A stretch of DNA of 64,000 nt from Spirochaeta sp. UBA5339 (GTDB lineage: Bacteria > Spirochaetota > Spirochaetia > DSM-2461), in assembly GCA_002408085.1 (NCBI GenBank), contig DHQL01000011.1:186001-250000 (forward strand), read 5' to 3'. Made by a program: the position numbers and the translations under genes. Positions within the stretch are counted from its first letter, which is position 1. Each line of letters starts with the position of its first letter. Under the pieces are notes generated by a model. That model was not told the DNA's origin. It searched no databases and was given only the letters and a program-made list of their open reading frames with translations. This document shows, one piece after another, positions 1-7,990 of this stretch.

Positions 1-251
1 TTCACAAACTCAACCAGCTTTTTGGAAAGCCCTCCTGCGGTCATCAGATTTCCTGCAAGAATGAAAAAGGGAATGGCCATAAGGGGAAAGGAATTTATTC
101 CTCCGAACATTGTCTGAGCCACAATGACCAGGGGAGTATTCATCCCCAGAACCATGGCCAGAACTGCTGCAAAGCCGAGGCTGACTCCGATGGGCACGCT
201 AAGAGCCATCAGAAAAAAGAAACTGAAAAATAGAATAAAAGTTGTACTCAT
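1..251 (-). CDS. dctM: TRAP transporter large permease DctM, N-terminal part (cut by window edge)
   Basis: The first 83 residues of a very hydrophobic protein starting MSTTFILFFSFFFLMALSVP are read on the minus strand; the rest lies left of the window. The stretch with PIGVSLGFAAVLAMVLG followed by a FPLMAIPFFILAGNLM motif is typical of the N-terminus of DctM, the 12-helix permease of TRAP transporters that moves organic acids across the inner membrane with a sodium gradient. A GAGGAAG ribosome site precedes the ATG. It follows dctQ by 35 bp and is the last visible gene of the tartrate operon, so its substrate is probably tartrate or a related C4 dicarboxylate. Family call is firm; substrate is inference. 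Confidence 0.9.
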   Translation of the reverse strand, partial: MSTTFILFFSFFFLMALSVPIGVSLGFAAVLAMVLGMNTPLVIVAQTMFGGINSFPLMAIPFFILAGNLMTAGGLSKKLVEFV

Positions 252-286
252 TTAATTAACTTCCTCATTTTTTAATAGAAAGAGAC

Positions 287-778
287 CTATCCCTCTGCCC
301 TGTCCTTCCGGCTCAGGGAGTAAACAGCCAGAAGTGCATACCAGAGCCCCATAAAAAAAGAGCCGATGATCATAATGGAGTAAACAAAGGCCATGGGAAT
401 CTCCATAGCCGGAGATGTCTGGGTCATGAGTTTTGGCAGAAACAGGGTTGTGGAGTAAACAATAATAAAAAAGAAAACCGCCGATATGAGATTTGCTATA
501 AACTCCAGTATTCTGCTTCCCAGTTCTGGGAGGGCGTTTTTAAGGGCGCTGACTCCAATGTGTTTTCCCCTCCTGGCCCCGACATATCCGGCTAAGAAAG
601 TCATCCATATAAACATGAAGACAGACAGTTCTTCAGTCCAGGCGAGGGGAGAGTTGAAAACATAGCGGAACAGCACCTGAAGAAAAATGGCGAGAGTCAT
701 TCCCCCCAGGGAGATGACGGTCAATCCGATAAATATTAAATCAATCTTCTTAAGGATGGCTTCAATCTTCTGATACAT
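287..778 (-). CDS. dctQ: TRAP transporter small permease DctQ
   Basis: A 163-residue membrane protein with four hydrophobic segments (roughly residues 15-37, 50-68, 88-110, 128-150), the size and topology of DctQ, which forms the membrane complex with DctM. The motif FRYVFNSPLAWTEELSVFMF near residues 37-56 is the family signature. An AGGAGG site sits 8 bases before the ATG. It lies between the binding protein dctP and the large permease dctM, all on the minus strand, giving a complete P-Q-M set. Function is to support uptake of the ligand delivered by DctP; the ligand itself cannot be read from this subunit. Confidence 0.93.
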   Translation of the reverse strand: MYQKIEAILKKIDLIFIGLTVISLGGMTLAIFLQVLFRYVFNSPLAWTEELSVFMFIWMTFLAGYVGARRGKHIGVSALKNALPELGSRILEFIANLISAVFFFIIVYSTTLFLPKLMTQTSPAMEIPMAFVYSIMIIGSFFMGLWYALLAVYSLSRKDRAEG

Positions 779-848
779 CCTGAAATCCTCCTGAATCCCG
801 GATCTGATGCGGTTAACCGCCGCGGACCCGGGATATTCAATAATTTTT

Positions 849-1829
849 TTATCTGTTTGCGTTAATCACATCCAGCAGATCCTTATACTGGGGAAACGCT
901 GCATAAACGGGAGCACAGGCTTCCTGAAATGCGGAAAGATCTTCCACAATATTCAGTGTAACACCTTCAGCATTTCTTACTGTGGTCATATTTGTCTCAT
1001 CCAGGTTTTTGGAGACAAGACGCTGATGATCACCGGCAGCCTTACCGGCTCTCAGAATGGCATCCTGCAGCTCAGGTGAAAAGGAGTTGAACTTGTCCAG
1101 ATCCATAATAAGGGGCTCAAAGGTATAGATATGCTTTGTTACAGAGTAGTAGGGACACACTTCAGTAAACTTGTTCTTGATGTTATTGGAGTCCGAGTTT
1201 TCAGCGGCATCCACAGTACCCAGCTGGAGGGCAGAGAAAACCTCTGAAACTGCCATGGGTGTTGGGATGGCACCGAGGGTCTGGAAGGTAGTCAGAAAAA
1301 CCTTACTTTCAGGAGTTCTGATTTTCAGACCTGCCAGGTCTGCGGGAGTTGCCACGGGACCTCTTGTACTTGTAATACTTCTGAATCCGTTATCCCACCA
1401 GCCGATGATTTTAAATCCCTTCTTTTCTGCTATTTCATTCAGTTTGGCTCCTGCAGGTCCATCTATGATCCTGAAAGCCTCATTTTTGTCTGCAAACATG
1501 AAAGGCAGATCAAGAACCCCGACTTCGGGAACAAAGTTTGAAAAGGCCATTGTGGACTCAAGGGCAATATCCAGAGTTCCAGCCTGAACATATTCAATTG
1601 CCTTCGAACCCGAAGCAATCTGAGAAGCTGGGAACACATCCACAGTGATCATACCATCACTATACTCCTCCAGAAGCTCAGCAAATCTTGTGGCTCCTGC
1701 ATGATAGGGATGATCAGTTGCACCAACATGGTTCAGTGAAAGGTTGGCCTTTCCATCACTCTGCCCTTCTGCAAAAGCAAAGAGGGCAGCAAACAGCATA
1801 ATGGAAACCATCATCATCTTCTTCAACAT
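849..1829 (-). CDS. dctP: TRAP transporter substrate-binding protein DctP
   Basis: Periplasmic binding protein of about 326 residues with a signal peptide (MLKKMMMVSIMLFAALFAFA). An in-frame ATG 12 bases upstream exists, but GGAGG lies inside that extension, correctly spaced for the ATG at 1829, so the shorter start is chosen. The conserved DctP block LAGLKIRTPESKVF carries the arginine that in this family pairs with the ligand carboxylate. DctP captures an organic acid and hands it to DctQM. Its place directly after ttdB suggests tartrate or another C4 dicarboxylate. Family certain, ligand inferred from the operon. Confidence 0.93.
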   Translation of the reverse strand: MLKKMMMVSIMLFAALFAFAEGQSDGKANLSLNHVGATDHPYHAGATRFAELLEEYSDGMITVDVFPASQIASGSKAIEYVQAGTLDIALESTMAFSNFVPEVGVLDLPFMFADKNEAFRIIDGPAGAKLNEIAEKKGFKIIGWWDNGFRSITSTRGPVATPADLAGLKIRTPESKVFLTTFQTLGAIPTPMAVSEVFSALQLGTVDAAENSDSNNIKNKFTEVCPYYSVTKHIYTFEPLIMDLDKFNSFSPELQDAILRAGKAAGDHQRLVSKNLDETNMTTVRNAEGVTLNIVEDLSAFQEACAPVYAAFPQYKDLLDVINANR

Positions 1830-1868
1830 AAAATCCTCCATTTTCTTAGGTATTACTATACCTGATAA

Positions 1869-2477
1869 TCACTTGATAAATTTGACCTTCTCGATAATCT
1901 GTTCATACTGTTCATCTTTCTTTTTATTGAAGATGACTTTGTTTTTTTCAAAAAGGTTTTCTCCATGGGTATCGATAGAGACCACCAGGGGACCAAACTC
2001 TTTTATCCGGCAGAGCCAGAGGGTTTCGGGCATTCCCAGGTCCATCCATTCGGCCCTCTCTATCTCTTCTACTTCTGTTGCAGCCAGTACGGCATTTCCG
2101 GCAGGGAAAACGCAGTGTATTGCCTTATGTTTGACACAGCCTTCCACCGTATCCTCACCCATACCGCCCTTTCCGACGATAATTTTTACACCCGTCTGCT
2201 CAATAAAGTCCTTTTCGAACTTCTCCATACGCATGCTGGTGGTGGGTCCCACCGAGACCATCTCATACTTGTCCTCATCCACCTTCCGGACAATGGGGCC
2301 TGCATGAAAGATTGCCCCTCCCCTGACATCTACAGGAAGCTCTCTTCCGTATTCGATCAGCCGGCGGTGTGCCACATCCCGGCAGGTGACAATATGACCA
2401 TTCAGATAGATCACATCCCCTGCATGGATATCCTTCAGATCCTCATCTGATACGGGGGTGGTCAGTATTTTCTTCAC
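1869..2477 (-). CDS. ttdB: L(+)-tartrate dehydratase beta subunit
   Basis: A 202-residue protein that follows the E. coli TtdB sequence along its whole length from memory: MKKILTTP start, [60 protein letters not shown] and [13 protein letters not shown]. Together with TtdA it forms an oxygen-sensitive iron-sulfur dehydratase that turns L-tartrate into oxaloacetate; the same fold serves class I fumarase. Start is GTG and the start overlaps the ttdA stop as GTGA, so the two are translationally coupled. Fumarase is the main alternative, but both subunits resemble Ttd more than Fum in length and in these motifs. Confidence 0.85.
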   Translation of the reverse strand: MKKILTTPVSDEDLKDIHAGDVIYLNGHIVTCRDVAHRRLIEYGRELPVDVRGGAIFHAGPIVRKVDEDKYEMVSVGPTTSMRMEKFEKDFIEQTGVKIIVGKGGMGEDTVEGCVKHKAIHCVFPAGNAVLAATEVEEIERAEWMDLGMPETLWLCRIKEFGPLVVSIDTHGENLFEKNKVIFNKKKDEQYEQIIEKVKFIK

Positions 2478-3373
2478 AGTACGGCCTCCTTGTGAGATGT
2501 GATGGTGTAGCTGAGATCCGAATGGAAGATGATATTTCCTCTTCTATGGGACCAGCAGCCTGTATTAACGGCGACACCGATGGTTGAAGGATGGCGGGCG
2601 GCATTTTCAATATGGACTCCCATGACCGAGTTTTCACCGGAAAATCCCTGGGGTCCAAGACCGATGGCATTAATACCACGCTCCAGCTCCTCTTCCATCA
2701 TGGCAGCCTTGGGATTGGGGTTTCTGCTTCCAATCTTTCTCATAAGAGCCTTCTTTGACAGCATAGCCGCTGTTTCAACTGATGTGGCCACACCTACTCC
2801 CACCAGTAGAGGGGGACAGGCATTCAGGCCGTAGGAGGTCATTTGATCAAGGACAAATTTAGTTACTCCTTCATATCCTGCTCCGGGCATCAGGACCATG
2901 GCCTTTCCGGGAAGAGTACATCCGCCCCCGGCCATATATATGTCCACATCCAGTTCGTCGCTGTTGGGAACTATCTCAAAGTCGATTGAAGGTGTTCGGT
3001 AGCCCACATTAGTTCCGGTATTATACTCATCGAATGTCTGAACAGAGTTATGCCTCAGTGGAGCCATCTCGGTTGCTGATAAAACAGCCTTCTCAAATAT
3101 TCCGGAAAGTTCATCAATCAGGGGGAATTTTGTCCCGACCCTGGCAAAAAACTGAATAACCCCCGTATCCTGGCAGCTGGGCCTGTCCAGCTCCCGGGCA
3201 AGTTCCTGATTTTTAAACATGGTCTCATAGGTCAGTTTTGCCATGGGACTGGTTTCCGCTTCCGACAGTTCCTGAAGCTTTGACTGAACATCGTCAGGCA
3301 GCACTTTTCCAAAGTACTTTATGAACCTTGCAACGGTGTCGGTCATGGTCTGAACGTCTTTGCTCTTATCCAT
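2474..3373 (-). CDS. ttdA: L(+)-tartrate dehydratase alpha subunit
   Basis: A 299-residue subunit carrying the [4Fe-4S] centre. Visible blocks include [13 protein letters not shown] DRPSCQDTG near residue 67, APLRHNSV, the glycine-rich [42 protein letters not shown] and [17 protein letters not shown]; these match E. coli TtdA closely from memory, including the length. With TtdB it dehydrates tartrate to oxaloacetate. AAGGAGAGG lies just before the ATG. It is the first gene of the operon ttdA-ttdB-dctP-dctQ-dctM, with a good sigma-70 promoter at 3438-3466. Class I fumarase activity is the alternative and could coexist. Confidence 0.85.
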   Translation of the reverse strand: MDKSKDVQTMTDTVARFIKYFGKVLPDDVQSKLQELSEAETSPMAKLTYETMFKNQELARELDRPSCQDTGVIQFFARVGTKFPLIDELSGIFEKAVLSATEMAPLRHNSVQTFDEYNTGTNVGYRTPSIDFEIVPNSDELDVDIYMAGGGCTLPGKAMVLMPGAGYEGVTKFVLDQMTSYGLNACPPLLVGVGVATSVETAAMLSKKALMRKIGSRNPNPKAAMMEEELERGINAIGLGPQGFSGENSVMGVHIENAARHPSTIGVAVNTGCWSHRRGNIIFHSDLSYTITSHKEAVL

Positions 3374-3428
3374 TAAGCCTCTCCTTTTTCTGATTTTTTA
3401 TCGTTATATATAACTCTTTATACTTAAT

Positions 3429-3466
3429 AATGTATCCATTTAAACATGGAGTACTTTAGCTGTCAA
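3429..3466 (-). promoter_or_regulatory. Promoter and putative GntR operator of the ttd-dct operon
   Basis: Read on the minus strand: TTGACA (3461-3466), 17-bp spacer, TTAAAT (3438-3443), then immediately TGGATACATT (3429-3438). The same word TGGATACATT stands just downstream of the -10 box of the neighbouring GntR gene. The spacer holds ACTCCATGTT (3443-3452 as read on this strand), whose inverted copy is at 3579-3588. TGGATACATT resembles the ATTGGATCCAAT/ATTGTATACAAT class of FCD-type GntR operators. Repression from this site is inference. Confidence 0.6.
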
Positions 3467-3602
3467 GAAATTTATACGGATAATAAAACTTCAGTAAACT
3501 ACAATTAATTCGTTCAAAAGTAAGGAATTAAACAAACGGAAAACTCATTGAATAAATAATCAGTGCAATTAATTAGTGACTCCATGTTATCAAAAAAAAA
3601 GA

Positions 3603-4259
3603 TTAATCCAGCTCGAGATCAAGGTTTGTAAGCATGTCAGACATGCTCCGTTCAATATGCCGGTGCATCATCTGTCTGGCTTCCTCACAATCCCCTTTTT
3701 CAATCAGACCTATCAGTTTTTTATGTTCATTGCAGGACTTAATAGCATAGTCTTCAAGGGTTTCCATATATCTCATGGAAAGGCCGTTCCACATTACAGA
3801 GAGCATACTCTTCATTCTCTCATTGCCGGCTGCTGTCCAGATAGCCACATGAAACGCCTGATTCAGATTGCTGTACACATCAAGCTGCCCGTTGCTTATG
3901 GCCTCTTCAGACTGTCGTATAATCTCACGAAGTTCACTGAGGTCCTTTTTTTCACTGCAGATGATGCCCACCGTTTCACTCTCAAGCGCCGCTCTGATTT
4001 GGAAATGCTCCTTCAGGGTCTGAGGTGTGATCCCGAGCACTGTTGCCCCTTTGTTAAGAGAGAGTTTAATAAGTCCCTCGTTTTCAAGCATCTGAAAAGC
4101 TTCACGCACAGGAGTCCGGGAGACACCCAGAGACTTTGCAATGCTGTCCAGAGTGATTTGTGTACCTTCCTTCAGTTCCTGAGATATAATTGCCTTCCTG
4201 AGAGAAGAGGCTACTCTTTCTCTGGCAGGAAGAAGTTTTATGGGCTGCAGATTAAACAT
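3603..4259 (-). CDS. GntR/FCD-type transcriptional regulator
   Basis: A 218-residue regulator: N-terminal winged helix (about residues 12-75; motif LDSIAKSLGVSRTPVREAFQMLENEGLI) and a C-terminal all-helical FCD ligand domain (about 85-210) with an H-x-A type segment FHVAIWTAAGNERM and a late H residue in MMHRHIERSM. FCD regulators usually bind small carboxylates with a metal. It overlaps the second GntR gene by 8 bp and lies 229 bp upstream of ttdA on the same strand, so tartrate or a product is a reasonable effector. No hairpin terminator follows it, only a T-rich run. Family call firm, target inferred. Confidence 0.88.
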   Translation of the reverse strand: MFNLQPIKLLPARERVASSLRKAIISQELKEGTQITLDSIAKSLGVSRTPVREAFQMLENEGLIKLSLNKGATVLGITPQTLKEHFQIRAALESETVGIICSEKKDLSELREIIRQSEEAISNGQLDVYSNLNQAFHVAIWTAAGNERMKSMLSVMWNGLSMRYMETLEDYAIKSCNEHKKLIGLIEKGDCEEARQMMHRHIERSMSDMLTNLDLELD

Positions 4260-4842
4260 CGATCCCCCTCAGCATTTCCGAAAAGTAAAGATCCAGTGAT
4301 TTTTCAACCTTCTCCATATTCTCCGATTTCACTGCTCTGGCGATTCTCTTTAGCTGAAGGGCTGTATCCTCTTTCCCTACAGTACTGATACGTATCAAAA
4401 CAACTAGTGTGGGCTTGATAATTTTACGGAAGACCTGATTCAGATATCTATCTTCGGAGCCTCTGAACAGAGTGTAATGAAACAGCTCCTCATCAGCTGA
4501 TCCATTATCAGTAAGATCAGACAGATACTCTGCAAGCTCTCTGGATGATGAATTATCTATAATACAGCGTACAGCCTCTGTCTCGAGAAGTTTAATATAT
4601 CTGATCCTGGAATGAAGAGTTTGCCCATCAGATCCAATCACCCTTGTATGCCGGTTATCAAGACGCTCAATATAGCCCTCAAATTCAAGGCTTGAAAGTG
4701 CTTCCCTTATGGGCATACGGGAGACACCAAGCTGATCTGCAATCCATGTTTGTGTAAGTTCAATGGAGTCAGGAATTTCACCTGTAAGAATTTTTTCTCT
4801 TAATAGACCGGCAACCTGTTCTCCGGCAGTACTGTTACTCAA
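4252..4842 (-). CDS. Second GntR-family regulator, overlapping the first
   Basis: About 196 residues from the chosen start. The winged helix (TAGEQVAGLLREKIL ... WIADQLGVSRMPIREALSSLE) is clear; the C-terminal half is helical and FCD-like but more divergent than in the neighbour. A longer reading frame runs to a TTG at 4905, yet that TTG lies inside the -35 box of a likely promoter and lacks a ribosome site, whereas the TTG at 4842 has GAGG five bases before it. The 3' end overlaps the next GntR gene by 8 bp, implying coupled synthesis and perhaps heterodimers. Effector unknown. Confidence 0.75.
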   Translation of the reverse strand: MSNSTAGEQVAGLLREKILTGEIPDSIELTQTWIADQLGVSRMPIREALSSLEFEGYIERLDNRHTRVIGSDGQTLHSRIRYIKLLETEAVRCIIDNSSSRELAEYLSDLTDNGSADEELFHYTLFRGSEDRYLNQVFRKIIKPTLVVLIRISTVGKEDTALQLKRIARAVKSENMEKVEKSLDLYFSEMLRGIDV

Positions 4843-4862
4843 ATAAACCTCAAGATAATTAG

Positions 4863-4929
4863 AATGTATCCAATATAAAGTATCACTAAGGGAGTGAACT
4901 TTCAATCACTAGTGCTTTATCAAAGCACT
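4863..4929 (-). promoter_or_regulatory. GntR-pair promoter with TGGATACATT box and an 8-bp palindrome
   Basis: Minus strand: TTGAAA (4900-4905), 17-bp spacer, TACTTT (4877-4882), four bases, then TGGATACATT (4863-4872), the same word as at the ttdA promoter. Directly upstream of the -35 box is a perfect palindrome, AGTGCTTT-ATC-AAAGCACT (4911-4929). The arrangement suggests autoregulation plus a second regulatory input. Confidence 0.55.
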
Positions 4930-4987
4930 TATCTAATCACTCAAATTATTCAAATCACAGGAGAACAGTGAAACTATAAGCAACCGA

Positions 4988-5022
4988 ACTGTAATCAAAA
5001 ACAAGGTGTTTTTGATTACAGT
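4988..5022. repeat. Perfect 15-bp inverted repeat with 5-base loop
   Basis: ACTGTAATCAAAAAC at 4988-5002, loop AAGGT, then the exact inverted copy at 5008-5022. It lies between the FMN oxidoreductase gene and the GntR pair. On the minus strand it could end transcription of the oxidoreductase, but no run of T follows, so an operator or an RNA-stabilising hairpin is equally possible. Confidence 0.6.
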
Positions 5023-5051
5023 ATCATATGGAGATATCATCACTTCAATGA

Positions 5052-6464
5052 TTATTTTAGAATATAGCTGATCACATCCCGTGCTGAGAAGTCCATCTTC
5101 TCCTGCACCAGCTGCTTCAGGGATTCCATGTGGGAACCGAGGGTGATCAGGGATTTCTCCTCCTGACCGTCTACGGTCTTTCCGGGAAGTCCCACCGTAG
5201 CCAGCAGGGCATTGCAGAGGCATCTCTTACGTCCCGCAGCCTTCTCTGTGCTTCCACCCTTGCTGACAAAGGTCTCCTGCTTTTCGGCGGAGCATCTGTA
5301 GCCCACAGAGCCGTCATCCTTCTTATAGAGCTCCCTGAGGTATCCCAGATTGCAGATCTTCTTTCTCATCTCCAGGACCTTCAGATCGGCGATGGTATCC
5401 TTCAACTTCATTACCTTGAATGGGAATCCCGTGGGGGAAGCCTCGGCATCGGTAAAGACGGAGCTGTCTCCCCTTCTGATAGCCGAAAGAATCTTATTCT
5501 TCAGCTCGGGAAAGATACCCGACTCCCTGCAGAGAGCGAATGCGGAACCTACCTGAATACCTGCAGCACCGGCTTTCAGTGCCGAACGGAATCCCCTGGG
5601 ATCGCCGTAGGAACCGGCCAGCCAGAAGGGAAGTCCGATTTCCTTAAGCTTTTCGGTATCCACCGCATCCCTGTCACCGTAGACAGGTTCTCCTGAGGCA
5701 TCAAGGATCATCTTTCCCCGGGGAGGAGCATTGTGTCCGCCTGCCTCATGGTTCTCCACAATCAGACCGTCGATGGGGCCTGAGGCCTTCTTACTCATAA
5801 GGGTGGCCAGAAAGTTGGAGGAGACAATGGGAAGGAACTTCGGAAGCTTCAGCTCAGGCAGTCCGCTGCCGAAGAGATCCCCGGGATTGAAACTGACTTT
5901 GTAGTCATCGTCTCTTGAGGCATTTTCAACATCAAGCTTCAGGCTTGTATCCTTGTTCTCACAGAGATTTCTGAGGACCGCTGGGATCTCAAGGGGGATT
6001 CCCGCACCCATAATCACATAGTCGATTCCTGCCAGCAGGGCTCCGTAGATGGAGGAGAGTGTGGGAAGCTGAACCTTGGAAAGGTAGTTTACACCAACGG
6101 GTCCCTCATGGCCCTCCTTGGCCAACCAGGCTTCGGTGAAGTTTGCCGCCACAGTCAGTTCATTAAGACTGTCATTATTGTCAATGGAGAAGAAGGGAAG
6201 CTGCTTGTAGGGCTTGTCTCCCTTTCCTCCGGAAATAAAATACTTGTCAAGGATTCTCTTTGCAGTCTCCTGAAAGGGGAAAGCCGCCAGAGCCCGTCTC
6301 ATAAATCCTCCGGGATCGCCGTCCTGCAGCCGTCTGGCCAGAACCTGATCAAGGCTTGTTCCGGAGATAACTCCCAGCTGTCCGGTAATGGATACCTCTC
6401 TGGCCAAATTCCAGTTGGATACTCCGATACCCATTCCGCCCTGAATTAATTGAGGATGATTCAT
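5052..6464 (-). CDS. FMN-dependent nitronate monooxygenase / enoyl-reductase-like TIM barrel
   Basis: About 470 residues, starting QGGMGIGVSNWNLAREVS, the N-terminal phosphate/flavin motif of the nitronate monooxygenase-FabK-PfaD group. Further flavin-barrel blocks: GPVGVNYLSKVQ, DYVIMGAGIPLEIP, IVENHEAGGHNAPP, WLAGSYGDPRG and AGIQVGSAFALCRESG. The catalytic-type histidine in HEAGGHNAP is present. A C-terminal tail of about 110 residues with RCLCNALLATVGL is longer than simple nitronate monooxygenases. The second of two adjacent ATG codons has the better spacing from AAGGAG. It is divergent from a FabF-type synthase, which hints at a role in acyl-chain reduction, but oxidation of nitronates cannot be excluded. 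Confidence 0.75.
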   Translation of the reverse strand: MNHPQLIQGGMGIGVSNWNLAREVSITGQLGVISGTSLDQVLARRLQDGDPGGFMRRALAAFPFQETAKRILDKYFISGGKGDKPYKQLPFFSIDNNDSLNELTVAANFTEAWLAKEGHEGPVGVNYLSKVQLPTLSSIYGALLAGIDYVIMGAGIPLEIPAVLRNLCENKDTSLKLDVENASRDDDYKVSFNPGDLFGSGLPELKLPKFLPIVSSNFLATLMSKKASGPIDGLIVENHEAGGHNAPPRGKMILDASGEPVYGDRDAVDTEKLKEIGLPFWLAGSYGDPRGFRSALKAGAAGIQVGSAFALCRESGIFPELKNKILSAIRRGDSSVFTDAEASPTGFPFKVMKLKDTIADLKVLEMRKKICNLGYLRELYKKDDGSVGYRCSAEKQETFVSKGGSTEKAAGRKRCLCNALLATVGLPGKTVDGQEEKSLITLGSHMESLKQLVQEKMDFSARDVISYILK

Positions 6465-6576
6465 CATAGACTCCTTTTAAATGAACCTGCAGCTCCGCTG
6501 ATTTATACAACGGTAAACAGACAGTTTAAGTGAATCTTAGGGAGGAGGATCAAAAGAGTAAAGGGTTATTTTGACA

Positions 6577-6604
6577 AATAGTGCATTTTTGTCATGAATA
6601 GTGC
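6577..6604. promoter_or_regulatory. Direct repeat AATAGTGC (two copies, 20 bp apart)
   Basis: AATAGTGC occurs at 6577-6584 and 6597-6604 in the region between the divergent oxidoreductase and fabF-like genes, inside a wider inverted pair GTAAAGG ... CCTTTAC. Two copies on the same helix face suggest a binding site for a shared regulator. No known operator is matched. Confidence 0.4.
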
Positions 6605-6670
6605 CTTTACACCAGAGCCTTTTATTGACATTATTACCCATATTGTAATTTTAAGAGTGGAGATGAAAAA

Positions 6671-7921
6671 ATGAGAAATCCAGATGAAATTGTAATTACA
6701 GGCATAGGAACACTGACACCGATAGGACTGGACAGAGAGACTTTCTGGACGAACCTCTGTGCCGGAACATCGGGCGCAGCCCCCATCACAGCCTTCGATA
6801 CCGAGGGCTTTACCACAACCATTGCCTGTGAACTGAAGGATTTCAAGGCCGGTGACTTTATGGATAGGAAGAACGCACGGAAGATGTCCCGTTTTTCACA
6901 GATCGCCGTCTGCTCCGCTCTGGAAGCCGTCAGAGATGCAGGACTTGAAGGCAGTCTTGACCCTCTGAGAACCGGATGCGTAATGGGCTCGGCTGCCGGA
7001 GATTACGAGATTCTGGAGAAGCAGTTTGCCATACTCCAGGAGAGAGGCCCCGGCAAGGGTCACCCCCTGGCTGTCCCCCGGATTATCCCCAACATGGCGG
7101 CAGGCAATATTGCCATTGAACTGGGCATCCACGGCCCCAATATGGCCGCCCTGTCGGCCTGCGCCACCGGGGTTCACTCCATCGCCTCGGCCATGAACAT
7201 TATCCGCTGCGGTCAGGCGGATGTTATGATCGCCGGGGGAACAGAGTCCACCATCACCCCCCTTGTGGTGGACGCCTACAGCTGCATGAGGGTTCTCTCA
7301 ACAAGAAATGACGAGCCGCAGAAGGCCAGCCGCCCCTTTGATGCAGACCGCGACGGTTTTGTAATCGGTGAGGGAGCCGCCAGCCTGATTCTTGAAAAAC
7401 GGTCCCATGCAGAGGCCCGGGGTGCCCGGATCTACGCCGTGGCCGCAGGTGTCGGAATGACTGCAGATGCCTCAAGTATCGCCGCCCCCGATGAGGAGGG
7501 ACGATGGGCCGCCCTGGCCATGAAGCAGGCCCTTGCCGAAGCCCGTCTGCCCCCGGAAGAGATCGGCTACATCAATGCCCACGGCACCTCCACAAAGGCC
7601 AATGACAGAACGGAAACCAGGGCCATTCTATCGGTCTTCGGAAGCTCCGAAGACTGTAAAAAGACTCCCCCCGTGAGTTCAAATAAATCGATGATCGGTC
7701 ACACCCTGGGAGCCGCCGGAGCCGTCGAAGCAGCCGCCACGGCCCTGAGCCTCTATCACGGCACTCTTCCTCCCACAATCAATCAGGATACCCCGGACCC
7801 GGACTGTCCTCTGGACACGATTCCCGGAACCGCCAGAGAGGCCGATATCAAGGCGGCCCTGACAAACTCCTTCGGTTTCGGAGGACAGAACGCCGTCCTG
7901 GCCCTGACAAAGGAAGGCTGA
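6671..7921 (+). CDS. fabF: Beta-ketoacyl-ACP synthase II (FabF type)
   Basis: A 416-residue condensing enzyme with the full Cys-His-His set: Cys164 in SACATGVHSI, His304 in INAHGTSTKAND, His344 in SMIGHTLGAAGA. The FGFGGQNA C-terminal motif is present. It adds two carbons from malonyl-ACP to an acyl-ACP in the cytoplasm. GTGGAG precedes the ATG. No acpP or fabG lies beside it; instead an FMN oxidoreductase of the FabK-related group is divergent from it, so the pair may serve a specialised acyl product rather than housekeeping synthesis. Family call certain, pathway open. Confidence 0.92.
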   Translation: MRNPDEIVITGIGTLTPIGLDRETFWTNLCAGTSGAAPITAFDTEGFTTTIACELKDFKAGDFMDRKNARKMSRFSQIAVCSALEAVRDAGLEGSLDPLRTGCVMGSAAGDYEILEKQFAILQERGPGKGHPLAVPRIIPNMAAGNIAIELGIHGPNMAALSACATGVHSIASAMNIIRCGQADVMIAGGTESTITPLVVDAYSCMRVLSTRNDEPQKASRPFDADRDGFVIGEGAASLILEKRSHAEARGARIYAVAAGVGMTADASSIAAPDEEGRWAALAMKQALAEARLPPEEIGYINAHGTSTKANDRTETRAILSVFGSSEDCKKTPPVSSNKSMIGHTLGAAGAVEAAATALSLYHGTLPPTINQDTPDPDCPLDTIPGTAREADIKAALTNSFGFGGQNAVLALTKEG

Positions 7922-7932
7922 ACCATCTTTCA

Positions 7933-7961
7933 TTGACAGCTCTACCTACCGGTAGGATAAT
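7933..7961 (+). promoter_or_regulatory. Promoter with 12-bp palindrome in the spacer
   Basis: TTGACA (7933-7938), exactly 17 bp, GATAAT (7956-7961), upstream of the alcohol dehydrogenase gene. The spacer contains CCTACCGGTAGG (7945-7956), a perfect palindrome of the kind bound by TetR- or MerR-type regulators. A regulator gene is not next to it. Strong promoter plus embedded operator is a sequence observation; the regulator is unknown. Confidence 0.7.
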
Positions 7962-7990
7962 CTTTCCATACCAGAGAAAGGAAAGCTAAA

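Noticed and set aside
1869..3373. Class I fumarase as the product of the dehydratase genes
   Set aside because: Lengths and motifs follow TtdA and TtdB more closely, and the TRAP transporter and GntR genes support tartrate. Kept only as the alternative.
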